This document shows positions 56,778 through 64,000 of a DNA stretch of 64,000 bases, piece after piece. A program made the translations under genes and the position numbers. Source of the DNA: JAVBLT01 sp031553315 (GTDB lineage Bacteria; Verrucomicrobiota; Kiritimatiellia; RFP12; DVOR01); NCBI GenBank assembly GCA_031553315.1, contig JAVBLT010000002.1, positions 1 to 64,000 of the forward strand, in the 5' to 3' direction. Positions within the stretch are counted from its first letter, which is position 1; every line of letters starts with the position of its first letter. The notes below the pieces were generated by a model. It had not been told where the DNA came from, searched no databases, and saw only the letters and a list, made by a program, of their open reading frames with translations.

Positions 56778-57972
56778 CAAGACGAAAGACGTAGCGGATT
56801 TGTTCAACACCTACATCATGGGCACCTATACCCCTTCCGTGGCGCTGGTTTCCGGGCACGGTTCAAAGGTGCGCGATGTCGACGGCATGCAATACCTCGA
56901 TTTCACCTCCGGTATTGCCACGCTCGCGTGCGGCCACACCCATGAAAAGGTCGTCAAAGCCATCCAGGAACAGGCCGGCACCATCGTTCACATGTCGAAC
57001 CTTTTCTACAACACCAACCAGATTCTGCTCGCCCAGCGCCTTTCCAAGCTCGCCGGCGGCGGCAAATGCTTCTTCTGCAACTCCGGCGCCGAAGCCAATG
57101 AAGGCATGGTCAAGCTCGCCCGCTATTGGGGCCAGGCAAAAGGCAAATACGAAGTGATCACCATGCAGGGATCCTTCCACGGCCGCACCCTCGCCATGTG
57201 CGCCGCCACCGGCCAGGGCAAAATCCAGAAGGGGTATGATCCCCTACCCGTTGGCTTTGCCTATGCCGAATTCGACAACATCGAATCCGTCCGCGCGCAA
57301 ATCAACGAGAAAACCGTCGCCATCATGCTCGAACCCATCCAGGCCGAAGGCGGCGTGATCTCCGCCTCCCGGGAATTCTTCGCGGGCGTGCGCAAGCTCT
57401 GCGATCAACACGGCATCCTCATGCTGGTCGACGATATCCAGACCGGCATGGGCCGCACCGGCGCCTTCTTCGGCTGGCAGGAATACGGCATCCGCCCCGA
57501 CGTCTTCACCCTTGCCAAATCCCTTGGCGGCGGTCTTCCCCTCGGCGCCCTTGTCGCCACCCCCGCCCTTTCCGACGTGTGGATCCCCGGCGCTCACGGC
57601 AGCACCTTCGGCGGCAACCCCGTGGCCTGCGCAGCCGCCTTGGCCGTGATCGACGTCATTGAAAGCGACAAGCTCTGCGAGCGCGCCACCATCGCCGGCA
57701 ACCTTCTCCGCGAAGCCCTCGAAGGCCTCGCCGAAAAATACCCGCAGATCCTCTCCGTGCGCGGAGCCGGCCTCCTGCTCGGCCTGGTGGTCGAAGGCCC
57801 CGCAAAAGACGTGGTCGACGCCTGCCGCGGCATGGGCCTCCTCTGCTGCACCGCCGGTGAGCACGTCGTCCGCTTCCTCCCGCCCCTCAACGTCACCGAC
57901 AGCGAGCTCGAAGAAGCCATGGATATGATTTCCGACGCCTGTGACCAGCTCTTCGGAGAAGGCGCCGAATAA
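56770..57972 (+). CDS. argD: Acetylornithine aminotransferase
   Basis: A 400-residue class III PLP aminotransferase. Motifs LDFTSGIATLACGHTHE, FFCNSGAEANEGMVKLAR, SFHGRTLAMCAATGQ, EPIQAEGGVISA, LVDDIQTGMGRTG and the PLP lysine in FTLAKSLGGGLPLGA. The C-terminal GAGLLLGLVVEG is typical. ArgD and succinyldiaminopimelate aminotransferase activity often share one enzyme; context supports arginine. Starts within the argB end and precedes argG by 18 bases. Confidence 0.95.
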   Translation: MSNKTKDVADLFNTYIMGTYTPSVALVSGHGSKVRDVDGMQYLDFTSGIATLACGHTHEKVVKAIQEQAGTIVHMSNLFYNTNQILLAQRLSKLAGGGKCFFCNSGAEANEGMVKLARYWGQAKGKYEVITMQGSFHGRTLAMCAATGQGKIQKGYDPLPVGFAYAEFDNIESVRAQINEKTVAIMLEPIQAEGGVISASREFFAGVRKLCDQHGILMLVDDIQTGMGRTGAFFGWQEYGIRPDVFTLAKSLGGGLPLGALVATPALSDVWIPGAHGSTFGGNPVACAAALAVIDVIESDKLCERATIAGNLLREALEGLAEKYPQILSVRGAGLLLGLVVEGPAKDVVDACRGMGLLCCTAGEHVVRFLPPLNVTDSELEEAMDMISDACDQLFGEGAE

Positions 57973-57990
57973 GGAGAAAGGAACATTCAT

Positions 57991-59232
57991 ATGTCACTCG
58001 TTCTCAAAGACCTCAAAGGGATGACCGCCGGAGCCTGCGTTTCCGGCGGCCTCGACAGCCGCACCATCGCCAAGGTCATGGTCGATGCCGGCGTCAACGT
58101 CATTGGTTTTTCAGCCAACATCGGCCAGCCCGATGAAAAAGACATCAACGACATCGCCAAGCGCATGGGCGCCTGCGGCATCGAAACCATCATCGTCGAC
58201 CTCCGCGCCGACATGGCCGAAATCTGCTTCGAAGCCATCAAAGCCCAAGCCATGTACGATGGCGGCTATTGGAACAGCACCGGCCTTGGCCGCGCCGTCA
58301 CCATGAAGGGCCTCATCCCCGAGATGAAAAAGCGCGGTTGCAACGTCGTCGTCCACGGCGCCACCGGCCGCGGCAACGACCAGATGCGCATCGAGCGTTA
58401 TACCAACGTCATTGCGCCCGAAATGCTTGTCTACGCACCGTGGCGCGACGCGGGCCTCCTTGAAAAGTTCCCCGGCCGCACACAGATGGTCGAATTCCTT
58501 GCTCAATTCGGCATTGAAGCCTTCGTCGGCACCAAGAAAAAATATTCGACCGATGCCAACATCGCGGGCCTTTCCCACGAAGCCGAAGACCTCGAAAGCA
58601 TGGAAACCTCCATGTCGATCGTCGTTCCCACCATGGGCGTGTGGCCTCAGCAGGCTCCCGATAGCCCCGAGCGCGTGACCCTCCGCTTTGAAAAAGGCCG
58701 CGCCGTGCAGATCAACGGCAAAGACGTCTCCCCGCTCGAAGCCCTCCAGCTCGCCAACACCATCGGCGGCCGCAACGGAATCGGCATGAAACACGCGCTT
58801 GAAAACCGCATCATCGGCACCAAGAGCCGCGGCGTCTACGAAGCCCCCGGCATGGAGCTCCTCGGAAACGCCCTGCGCTACATCTACCAGGCCACCCTGG
58901 ATCGCCGCGCCACCGTCTTCTTCCTTCAGCTCTCCAAGCTCATCACCGATCAGATCTACGACGGCCGCTACTACGACCCCACCACCCTCGCCGCCCGCAA
59001 CGCGGTCGACACCTTCGCCCAATACGCCACCGGAACCGTGGGATTGAGCCTTTACAAAGGCAACATCTTCTTCGATTCCCTCACCGGTTGCGCAGCCTCC
59101 ATCTACAACGAAGCCGATTCCTCCATGGAAGCCAGCGACGGCATCAGCCCCGTGAGCTCCCAAGGCTTCGCCGAGATTCAGAGCGTCGAAGCGCGTTCGC
59201 TCGCCAAAGGCGGTCAAATCACCATCAAATAA
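57991..59232 (+). CDS. argG: Argininosuccinate synthase
   Basis: A 413-residue ATP pyrophosphatase-type ligase joining citrulline and aspartate. The P-loop reads ACVSGGLDSRTIAKVM (canonical is FSGGLDTS, so the Thr-Ser pair is Ser-Arg here). ANIGQPDEKDIND, YSTDANIAGLSHEAEDLE, GRNGIGMKHALENRIIGTKSRGVYEAPGM match the E. coli-type subfamily, though shorter than its 447 residues. AGGAG upstream of ATG. argH, argF and argC are not in the window. The changed P-loop residue is worth checking but the rest is well conserved. Confidence 0.93.
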   Translation: MSLVLKDLKGMTAGACVSGGLDSRTIAKVMVDAGVNVIGFSANIGQPDEKDINDIAKRMGACGIETIIVDLRADMAEICFEAIKAQAMYDGGYWNSTGLGRAVTMKGLIPEMKKRGCNVVVHGATGRGNDQMRIERYTNVIAPEMLVYAPWRDAGLLEKFPGRTQMVEFLAQFGIEAFVGTKKKYSTDANIAGLSHEAEDLESMETSMSIVVPTMGVWPQQAPDSPERVTLRFEKGRAVQINGKDVSPLEALQLANTIGGRNGIGMKHALENRIIGTKSRGVYEAPGMELLGNALRYIYQATLDRRATVFFLQLSKLITDQIYDGRYYDPTTLAARNAVDTFAQYATGTVGLSLYKGNIFFDSLTGCAASIYNEADSSMEASDGISPVSSQGFAEIQSVEARSLAKGGQITIK

Positions 59233-59236
59233 GCCA

Positions 59237-60160
59237 ATGGAAAACATCGTCATTATCGGAAGCGGCCCTGCCGGGTGCACGGCCGCCATTTATGCGGCGC
59301 GGGCCGGTCTTGCACCCCTCGTCCTCGAGGGAATGCAGCCGGGCGGCCAGCTCACGCAAACGACCGATATTGAAAACTTTCCCGGCTTCCCTGAAAAAAT
59401 CGGCGGTTACGACCTCGTCAACGCCATGCGCCGCCAAGCCGAAAACTTCGGCGCGCGCTTTGAGATCGACGAGGTCACCGCTTGCGATTTCTCCGCTCCC
59501 GCCAAAAAGCTCACCTTGATGGTCGCCGGAGAAATTGAAACCAAAACCGTCGTCATCGCCACAGGCGCATCCGCCCGCTACCTCGGATTACCCTCCGAAG
59601 AAGCCTTGATCGGCAAAGGCGTTTCCGGTTGCGCAACCTGCGACGGCGCCTTTTTCCGCGACAAACCCGTTGCCGTCGTCGGCGGCGGCGATACCGCCTG
59701 TGAAGACGCTCTTTACCTTGCGCGCCTGTGTTCGCATGTAACGCTCATTCACCGCCGCGACCAGTTGCGCGCCTCAAAAGTGATGGCCGAGCGCGTTCTC
59801 GCCCATCCGAAAATCAACGTCGTGTGGGATAGCGTGGTCGAAGCCATCCAGGATCCGGATCAGGAGACCGTCACCGGCATGACCGTGCGCAACCTGAAAA
59901 CCCAAACGCTTTCGGAACACAGCGTCGAAGGCATTTTCGTCGCCATCGGCCATACGCCCAACACCCGTTATTTCAGCGGCGCGCTTGAGCTCGACTCGGA
60001 AGGCTACATCGTCGTGAAACCCGGAAACCGAACCTCCGCAGAAGGCGTTTTTGTGGCCGGCGACGTGCATGACCGCAACTACAAGCAAGCCATCGTCGCA
60101 GCCGGTTCCGGTTGCGTCGCCGCGCTTGAAGCAGAGCGCTACCTCAACCGGATGGGCTAA
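59237..60160 (+). CDS. trxB: Thioredoxin reductase
   Basis: A 307-residue FAD/NADPH disulfide reductase. FAD site IIGSGPAGCTAAIYAARAG, GGQLTQTTDIENFPGF, redox-active CATC (C132/C135) in GVSGCATCDGAFF, NADPH site VVGGGDTACEDALYLA followed by HRRDQLRASKVM, and C-terminal VFVAGDVHDRNYKQAIVAAGSGCVAALEAERYL. Only 4 bases from argG, so in the same transcript although function is unrelated. Thioredoxin itself is not in the window. Confidence 0.96.
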   Translation: MENIVIIGSGPAGCTAAIYAARAGLAPLVLEGMQPGGQLTQTTDIENFPGFPEKIGGYDLVNAMRRQAENFGARFEIDEVTACDFSAPAKKLTLMVAGEIETKTVVIATGASARYLGLPSEEALIGKGVSGCATCDGAFFRDKPVAVVGGGDTACEDALYLARLCSHVTLIHRRDQLRASKVMAERVLAHPKINVVWDSVVEAIQDPDQETVTGMTVRNLKTQTLSEHSVEGIFVAIGHTPNTRYFSGALELDSEGYIVVKPGNRTSAEGVFVAGDVHDRNYKQAIVAAGSGCVAALEAERYLNRMG

Positions 60161-60173
60161 CCCCGGATACCGA

Positions 60174-60204
60174 AAAAAGGCGTGCCGCTTCGGCACGCCT
60201 TTTT
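60174..60204. terminator. Bidirectional terminator between trxB and gpsA
   Basis: A perfect 14-bp stem (60174-60187 with 60191-60204) and 3-base loop, A-rich on one side and T-rich on the other. Serves the converging trxB (+) and gpsA (-) transcripts; the gpsA stop is 4 bases away. Confidence 0.9.
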
Positions 60205-60207
60205 GTT

Positions 60208-61191
60208 TTACTCAGACCTCGAATCGCGCTCCATAAGAAGCATCACGCTATCCGCAGCCGAAAGCCCTTCATAACACATCCGGTAAACCACTTCCGTGAT
60301 CGGCATGCTCACCGAATATTTTTGCGCCAGCTCATAAACTGTTTTGGCGTTCCAAACGCCTTCAGCGACCATCTTCATGCTCTCAAGGATTGAGCCGATG
60401 CTCTCGCCCCTGCCCAGCCGCTCACCCACACTGTGGTTGCGGCTGTGCCGGCTGGTGCAGGTCACAATCAAATCGCCGATGCCGCTCAAACCGGAAAGCG
60501 TTTCCGCATTGGCCCCCATCGCCACAGCCAGGCGAGTGATTTCGCTCAGGCCGCGCGTGATGAGCGCCGCCCGGGTATTGTCGCCGAAACCGAGACCGTC
60601 GCTTGCGCCGACCGCAATCGCGATCACGTTTTTGACCGCGCCGCCGATCTCCACACCCAACGGATCCGGTGAGGTATAGACCCTGAAACGAGGGCCCATG
60701 AAAAGGGCCTGAACGCGGCGTGCCAGCGCTTCATCTTCACAGGCCGCCACAACCGCGGTGGGAATCCGGCGCGAGACCTCTTCGGCATGGCTGGGTCCCG
60801 AAATAACCACCACATGCGGCACGTGAAGCGTCTCTTTCGCGACCACACTCATCCGGCAATGCGCTTCGGAGAAACCCTTCGTCAGGCTGACCACCGTCAT
60901 ACCCGGCGTAATCAATCCCGAAAAACGCGAACAGATCTCCTGGAAATAGTGCGACGGCGTGGCGAGAACAACCACTTCGGCCCGTTCGACCGCCTCGACC
61001 CGATCCGCGGTAAAAGCAATCTCCGAAGGCAATTCGACCCCCGGCAGGAAACGTGTGTTTACACGGTTTTTGCGGAGCTCTTCGATATAATCCGCAAAAG
61101 GGCCCCACATGGTGACCGTATGCCCGTAGCTGTTCAGCAGCAAACCGATCGCCGTACCCCAGCCGCCATCGCCGATAATTGCAATCCGCAT
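60208..61191 (-). CDS. gpsA: Glycerol-3-phosphate dehydrogenase [NAD(P)+]
   Basis: A 327-residue GpsA making sn-glycerol-3-phosphate for phospholipids. NAD site IAIIGDGGWGTAIGLLLNSYGH (GDGGWG rather than GAGxWG), VVLATPSHYFQEI, LTKGFSE, VVISGPSHAEEV, EIGGAVKNVIAIAVGASDGLGFGDNTRAALITRGLSE and GLSGIGDLIVTCTSRHSRN. AAGGAG ribosome binding site. 14 bases after plsY; both supply the first steps of phospholipid synthesis. Confidence 0.96.
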   Translation of the reverse strand: MRIAIIGDGGWGTAIGLLLNSYGHTVTMWGPFADYIEELRKNRVNTRFLPGVELPSEIAFTADRVEAVERAEVVVLATPSHYFQEICSRFSGLITPGMTVVSLTKGFSEAHCRMSVVAKETLHVPHVVVISGPSHAEEVSRRIPTAVVAACEDEALARRVQALFMGPRFRVYTSPDPLGVEIGGAVKNVIAIAVGASDGLGFGDNTRAALITRGLSEITRLAVAMGANAETLSGLSGIGDLIVTCTSRHSRNHSVGERLGRGESIGSILESMKMVAEGVWNAKTVYELAQKYSVSMPITEVVYRMCYEGLSAADSVMLLMERDSRSE

Positions 61192-61205
61192 TTAAATTCT
61201 CCTTT

Positions 61206-61841
61206 TCAGCTTTTTTTCTTTCCGAAAGAAAACCGGTTCTCCGTGCCGTTGAGCAGGCGGCGGATGTTGGCATGGTGTTTGAGAATCGCCAGCAGCGCCA
61301 GCAGCGTCAACACCCCCTTAAACCAAACCGGATCTTCCGCATAATAAATCCAAGCGTAAGCAATCAGCGCCAGAGCCGCCGCAATGGAGGCGAGAGAAAC
61401 ATAACGCAGAGCGAGAAAGACAATCACCCACGCAACAGCCGCAATCCCCGCTCCCGCAGGCGCCGCGCCAAGCAAAACACCCAGGCTTGTCGCAATTCCC
61501 TTTCCGCCTTTAAACCGAAGCCAGCAAGGCCAGTTGTGGCCCACAATGGCGCAGGCGCCACCGGCCAGGCGCCAGCCCAAAACCGCTTCAGAAGCAAGAC
61601 CGGGAATCAGGCTCGGCAAAACAAAAGCCGAAAGAAGGCCTTTCAGCATATCCAGGAAAAAGGTCAAAATCCCCCACCCTTTTCCCACACAGCGAAACAC
61701 ATTGGTCGCGCCGATGTTTCCGCTGCCTTGCTTGCGGATGTCGATCCCCTTCGCCTTGGCAATCAAAAGGCCAAAAGGGATGGATCCCAGGAGATAAGCG
61801 GAGCAGATCATCACAATCTCGGCAGTGTATTTGAAACTCAT
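61206..61841 (-). CDS. plsY: Acyl-phosphate:glycerol-3-phosphate acyltransferase PlsY
   Basis: A 211-residue integral membrane acyltransferase with five helices. Motifs: AYLLGSIPFGLLIAK, GSGNIGATNVFR, GHNWPCWLRFKGGKGIATSLG and the C-terminal LLALLAILKHHANIRRLLNGTENRF. ATG 61841 is chosen for homology; the frame runs to 61880. Ribosome binding site is weak (GAAAG). Pairs with gpsA. No strong promoter seen in the roughly 100-base gap before it. Confidence 0.92.
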   Translation of the reverse strand: MSFKYTAEIVMICSAYLLGSIPFGLLIAKAKGIDIRKQGSGNIGATNVFRCVGKGWGILTFFLDMLKGLLSAFVLPSLIPGLASEAVLGWRLAGGACAIVGHNWPCWLRFKGGKGIATSLGVLLGAAPAGAGIAAVAWVIVFLALRYVSLASIAAALALIAYAWIYYAEDPVWFKGVLTLLALLAILKHHANIRRLLNGTENRFSFGKKKS

Positions 61842-61945
61842 GAAAATACTTTCAAAAAAACGGTCTTTATGAACACACAAGAGGCGGTTCGGAAGCGCTC
61901 AGTGGAGCAACCGGCCGACCGCCTGGGAGTGTTGGCAACGCACGC

Positions 61946-63574
61946 TTAAAGTTCGTCGGGAAGGGAAATCTTAACTTCCGAACCACTGGTGGTGTCAACG
62001 ACCGGCGGCGGGGCAAAATCGTTTGCCGTCAGCACATTGTCGGCCTGAGTGGTGGGCAGGAAGCGATAATACACCATCAGCTGAAGAGCGACAAAACAAG
62101 TCGGCACAACCTTGTCTTTTTGGTCGTTACCCCAAAGGCCGGGGTTGTCGTTGTTCGTCCAAAAACCTGTTTTCTGGGGTTTTCCGTTGTGATCTTTATA
62201 ACCGGGCGCACCATCCTTCAGGGCGGGAAGATAGACCTTTTTCATGGTATCGTTCCAAAGCAACCACCGGCGGTCGGAGGTGCCGAGGAAGAATTTCGAT
62301 TGTGTGGCGTAATAGCAATAATACTGCGGTGAACCGCCGATCCCGGTCGAATCAAACGTCGGCAGCCAGGCGGCCATGAATTCATGCGATTTCTTGACCT
62401 TCGGCGAATCGGCCTGGCCGAGGAACTGAAGGCAAAGCGAACCGATGGGAGTCATCCCGATGCGGCCCGATTTGTTGGGTCCTGTGTATTCGAAGAACCC
62501 TTCTTTTTCGTTGTAGTTGGCTTCAAGGCCGCGAATCGCTTTCTTCATGGCGTCGACAAGGCCGGGCGTGTGCATACCGGCAATTTTGGCGGCTTTGAGC
62601 GCCTGCACGCACCAACCGGCATAGGAAAGGTCATTGCGGGTCGATTTGGCATTCATGTTGTAATCCCAGCTGCCGTTGGGGTTTTGTCCCTTGATCAAAA
62701 TGGGAAGCGCTTTTTCGAGCGCTTCTTTGATCTGCGGCTGAGTGGTCATGGAATACGCTTCTGAAAGCGCGTAAATGGCAATCGGGTGGGTGTAATCGTG
62801 ACCGTCGCGACCTTTGAAACGACCGTTTCCTTCCTGCGATTTGAGAAGGAATTCAATCGCCTTGCGAACGGTATCGCCGAATTCAGGCGACGAGGGCGTT
62901 TCGCCATGCGCGAGATAGGTCAGGAGAGCAAAGCTCACGGCCGCCGGTCTTGATTTATACCCGCCGCCGCCGGCAGGTTCCCAGGAACCATCGGGCTGTT
63001 GCTTTTGCTTCAGGTGGCGGAGGGCGGCCATCACGGCGGCTTCGGTGTATTTATCGCCGTATCCCACGCGGCCGATGTTGGCGCCGCGCGTGCCGGGATC
63101 GCGGGAGGCCATGATGCCCGGCATGACGAGTGTGCTTTGCACTTCGCGAACAGAATCGAATTCACGGGGCTTGGGGCTCTGAACGGTTGCCGTTGTGGGC
63201 GGCAAATCAATATTGGCGACTTCAAGCTCGATATCAGGCAGCGTTTCATCCGGCGTGGGCGGCTCCGGAGGGGGTGGCGGTTCAACGTCGGGCAGGTTTT
63301 GGGTTTCCATGATTTCAGTGGAAACGGTAATTTCACGTTCCGTTGTCTGAGCCGCCATGATAATCAGAAGCAGGCATACTGCAATCGGAATAAAAATCGC
63401 TGCGGCAGGAGCGCCAAGGCGCTGCACTTCAATCATGGCCTCTTTGTATTCCAAAGAGGAGCGCGGTTTTGCCAAACCGGTAAACATCTTTTTCAGGCGG
63501 GTGAAATACCCATCCTCGTTGAAAAGTTTCAACAGGGGATCGTCTTGCATGTGGTTGTGATTCAAATCGCTCAT
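61946..63574 (-). CDS. Membrane-anchored terpene-cyclase-fold (squalene oxidase repeat) protein with TonB-like N-terminus
   Basis: A 542-residue protein. The cytoplasmic N-terminus (1-53) is followed by one membrane helix (54-76), a Pro-rich spacer (VEPPPPPEPPTPDETLPD, about 97-114) like the TonB periplasmic linker, and from about 175 an alpha/alpha toroid with prenyltransferase/squalene oxidase repeats: MAALRHLKQKQQPDGSWEPAG, AVSFALLTYLAHGE, AIEFLLKSQEGNGRF, GQNPNGSWDYN, LSYAGWCVQALKAAK. The DxDD (cyclase) motif is not seen, so it is probably a binding scaffold rather than an enzyme. Follows exbD by 26 bases. Similar proteins occur beside ExbBD genes in planctomycetes and verrucomicrobia (recollection, not verified here). 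Confidence 0.85.
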   Translation of the reverse strand: MSDLNHNHMQDDPLLKLFNEDGYFTRLKKMFTGLAKPRSSLEYKEAMIEVQRLGAPAAAIFIPIAVCLLLIIMAAQTTEREITVSTEIMETQNLPDVEPPPPPEPPTPDETLPDIELEVANIDLPPTTATVQSPKPREFDSVREVQSTLVMPGIMASRDPGTRGANIGRVGYGDKYTEAAVMAALRHLKQKQQPDGSWEPAGGGGYKSRPAAVSFALLTYLAHGETPSSPEFGDTVRKAIEFLLKSQEGNGRFKGRDGHDYTHPIAIYALSEAYSMTTQPQIKEALEKALPILIKGQNPNGSWDYNMNAKSTRNDLSYAGWCVQALKAAKIAGMHTPGLVDAMKKAIRGLEANYNEKEGFFEYTGPNKSGRIGMTPIGSLCLQFLGQADSPKVKKSHEFMAAWLPTFDSTGIGGSPQYYCYYATQSKFFLGTSDRRWLLWNDTMKKVYLPALKDGAPGYKDHNGKPQKTGFWTNNDNPGLWGNDQKDKVVPTCFVALQLMVYYRFLPTTQADNVLTANDFAPPPVVDTTSGSEVKISLPDEL

Positions 63575-63600
63575 GCGCGAAATCCTTTCTTCACGGCAGA

Positions 63601-64000
63601 TCAGAGGCTGAATATGGCCAGATTGGTCATCTGGTGCTTGTAACAGAGGTTCAGCGCCTGAACGAGCTGGCCGTGGGGCGCATCGGGCATGTTGCGGAAC
63701 ATCACGGTGGTGTTTTTGTTCAGCTGGGCGTAATAGGCGAGCTTTTCGTCGAGCTGTTCCAAGGTGGCGGGGCGCTTGGCGATCAGGAAACCGGTTCCGC
63801 CGCCTTGAGCGGCGGGGTTGTAAATATCGATTTCGATGACGGTGGGAGGTTCTTCCTGGGCGGCGCTTTTCGAGGGCGCGGGCGCAAGAGCGGTAAGCTG
63901 GGAAAGCACGTCTTCTTCGGTCATGGTCACAACGAAGAAGATGATGAGCTGAAAGACGACGTCGATCATCGGCGTCATATCGAGCTTGGCGTCGCCGCCA
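63601..64000 (-). CDS. exbD: ExbD/TolR family biopolymer transport protein (partial, runs off the right edge)
   Basis: The C-terminal part of an ExbD. On the minus strand the frame enters from beyond the window as GGDAKLDMTPMIDVVFQLIIFFVV, containing the essential membrane aspartate of the proton channel (MTPMIDVVFQ). The periplasmic domain has VIEIDIYNPAAQGGGTGFLIAKRPATLEQLDEKLAYYAQLN and MFRNMPDAPHGQLVQALNLCYKHQMTNL. It would work with an ExbB outside the window to energise the terpene-cyclase-fold protein. Its paralogue at 54,075 has lost the aspartate. Confidence 0.93.
   Translation of the reverse strand, partial: GGDAKLDMTPMIDVVFQLIIFFVVTMTEEDVLSQLTALAPAPSKSAAQEEPPTVIEIDIYNPAAQGGGTGFLIAKRPATLEQLDEKLAYYAQLNKNTTVMFRNMPDAPHGQLVQALNLCYKHQMTNLAIFSL

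Noticed and set aside
61842..61945. Possible terminator hairpin (AGGCGGT/ACCGCCT) in the gap before plsY
   Set aside because: The arms are far apart with an irregular loop and no T-run follows, so it is not supported.
1..64000. Search by eye for tRNA, rRNA, riboswitches and CRISPR arrays
   Set aside because: No cloverleaf with a T-loop GTTCRA context in any gap, no tandem spaced repeats, and leaders of the biosynthetic operons are too short for known riboswitches.

Overview
Chromosomal window of a GC-rich (about 60%) diderm bacterium with very high gene density. Two sulfatases with twin-arginine-like leaders, eukaryotic-type Ser/Thr kinases carrying zinc ribbons, an ExbD gene next to a membrane-anchored terpene-cyclase-fold protein, and a large exported beta-rich protein together suggest the PVC superphylum, perhaps Kiritimatiellota or Lentisphaerota. 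This is an inference from gene content only; no rRNA gene is present. I saw no tRNA, rRNA, CRISPR array, prophage or replication origin. No gap between genes exceeds about 300 bases.

Layout. 1-4.2 kb: remnants of two insertion sequences (IS30-like at the left edge, IS630-like at 3.8-4.2 kb) flank a housekeeping operon, dnaX-ybaB-recR-ybgC-yggS (minus). 4.3-7.0 kb: tsaC-trmL-pflX-yebC (minus). 7.1-11.4 kb: an exported beta-rich protein and a sulfatase (minus). 11.5-15.7 kb: membrane protein, O-antigen ligase/polymerase, glycosyltransferase and acyltransferase (plus), a surface-polysaccharide locus. 15.7-22.1 kb: thioredoxin-like lipoprotein, pyrC, pyruvate kinase, bioD, a lipoprotein and a second sulfatase. 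22.2-31 kb: gatC-gatA-gatB followed without a break by pilB-pilT-pilB and a glycosyltransferase (plus). 31-38 kb: a minus operon purD-purE-purH(N)-PHP-fumA(alpha)-eboD-eboE. 38-42 kb: pseudouridine synthase, HTH regulator with a repeat-rich promoter, Ser/Thr kinase (minus). 42.2-54 kb: lgt, a second Ser/Thr kinase, pyrK, a membrane-anchored DnaJ-like cysteine protein, eboC, eboF, a response regulator/PP2C phosphatase, an HPt protein and der (plus). 54-60 kb: a degenerate ExbD paralogue, then argJ-argB-argD-argG-trxB (plus). 60.2-64 kb: gpsA and plsY, then the terpene-cyclase-fold protein and exbD, which runs off the right edge (minus).

Most interesting points. (1) Four ebo genes (D, E, C, F) are present but split between two operons 15 kb apart on opposite strands, one coupled to purine synthesis and one to kinase/phosphatase/HPt signalling. 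(2) The ExbD at the right edge has a diverged paralogue at 54 kb in which the membrane aspartate is replaced by glycine, and its neighbour joins a TonB-like anchor and proline-rich segment to a terpene-cyclase fold. (3) Two genes end exactly on the first bases of a hairpin repeat whose stem arms differ between the copies yet pair within each. (4) Several sigma70-type promoters with 17-base spacers are readable, and two of them (tsaC, pyrC) put the start codon at or within about 3 bases of the predicted transcription start, implying leaderless messages.
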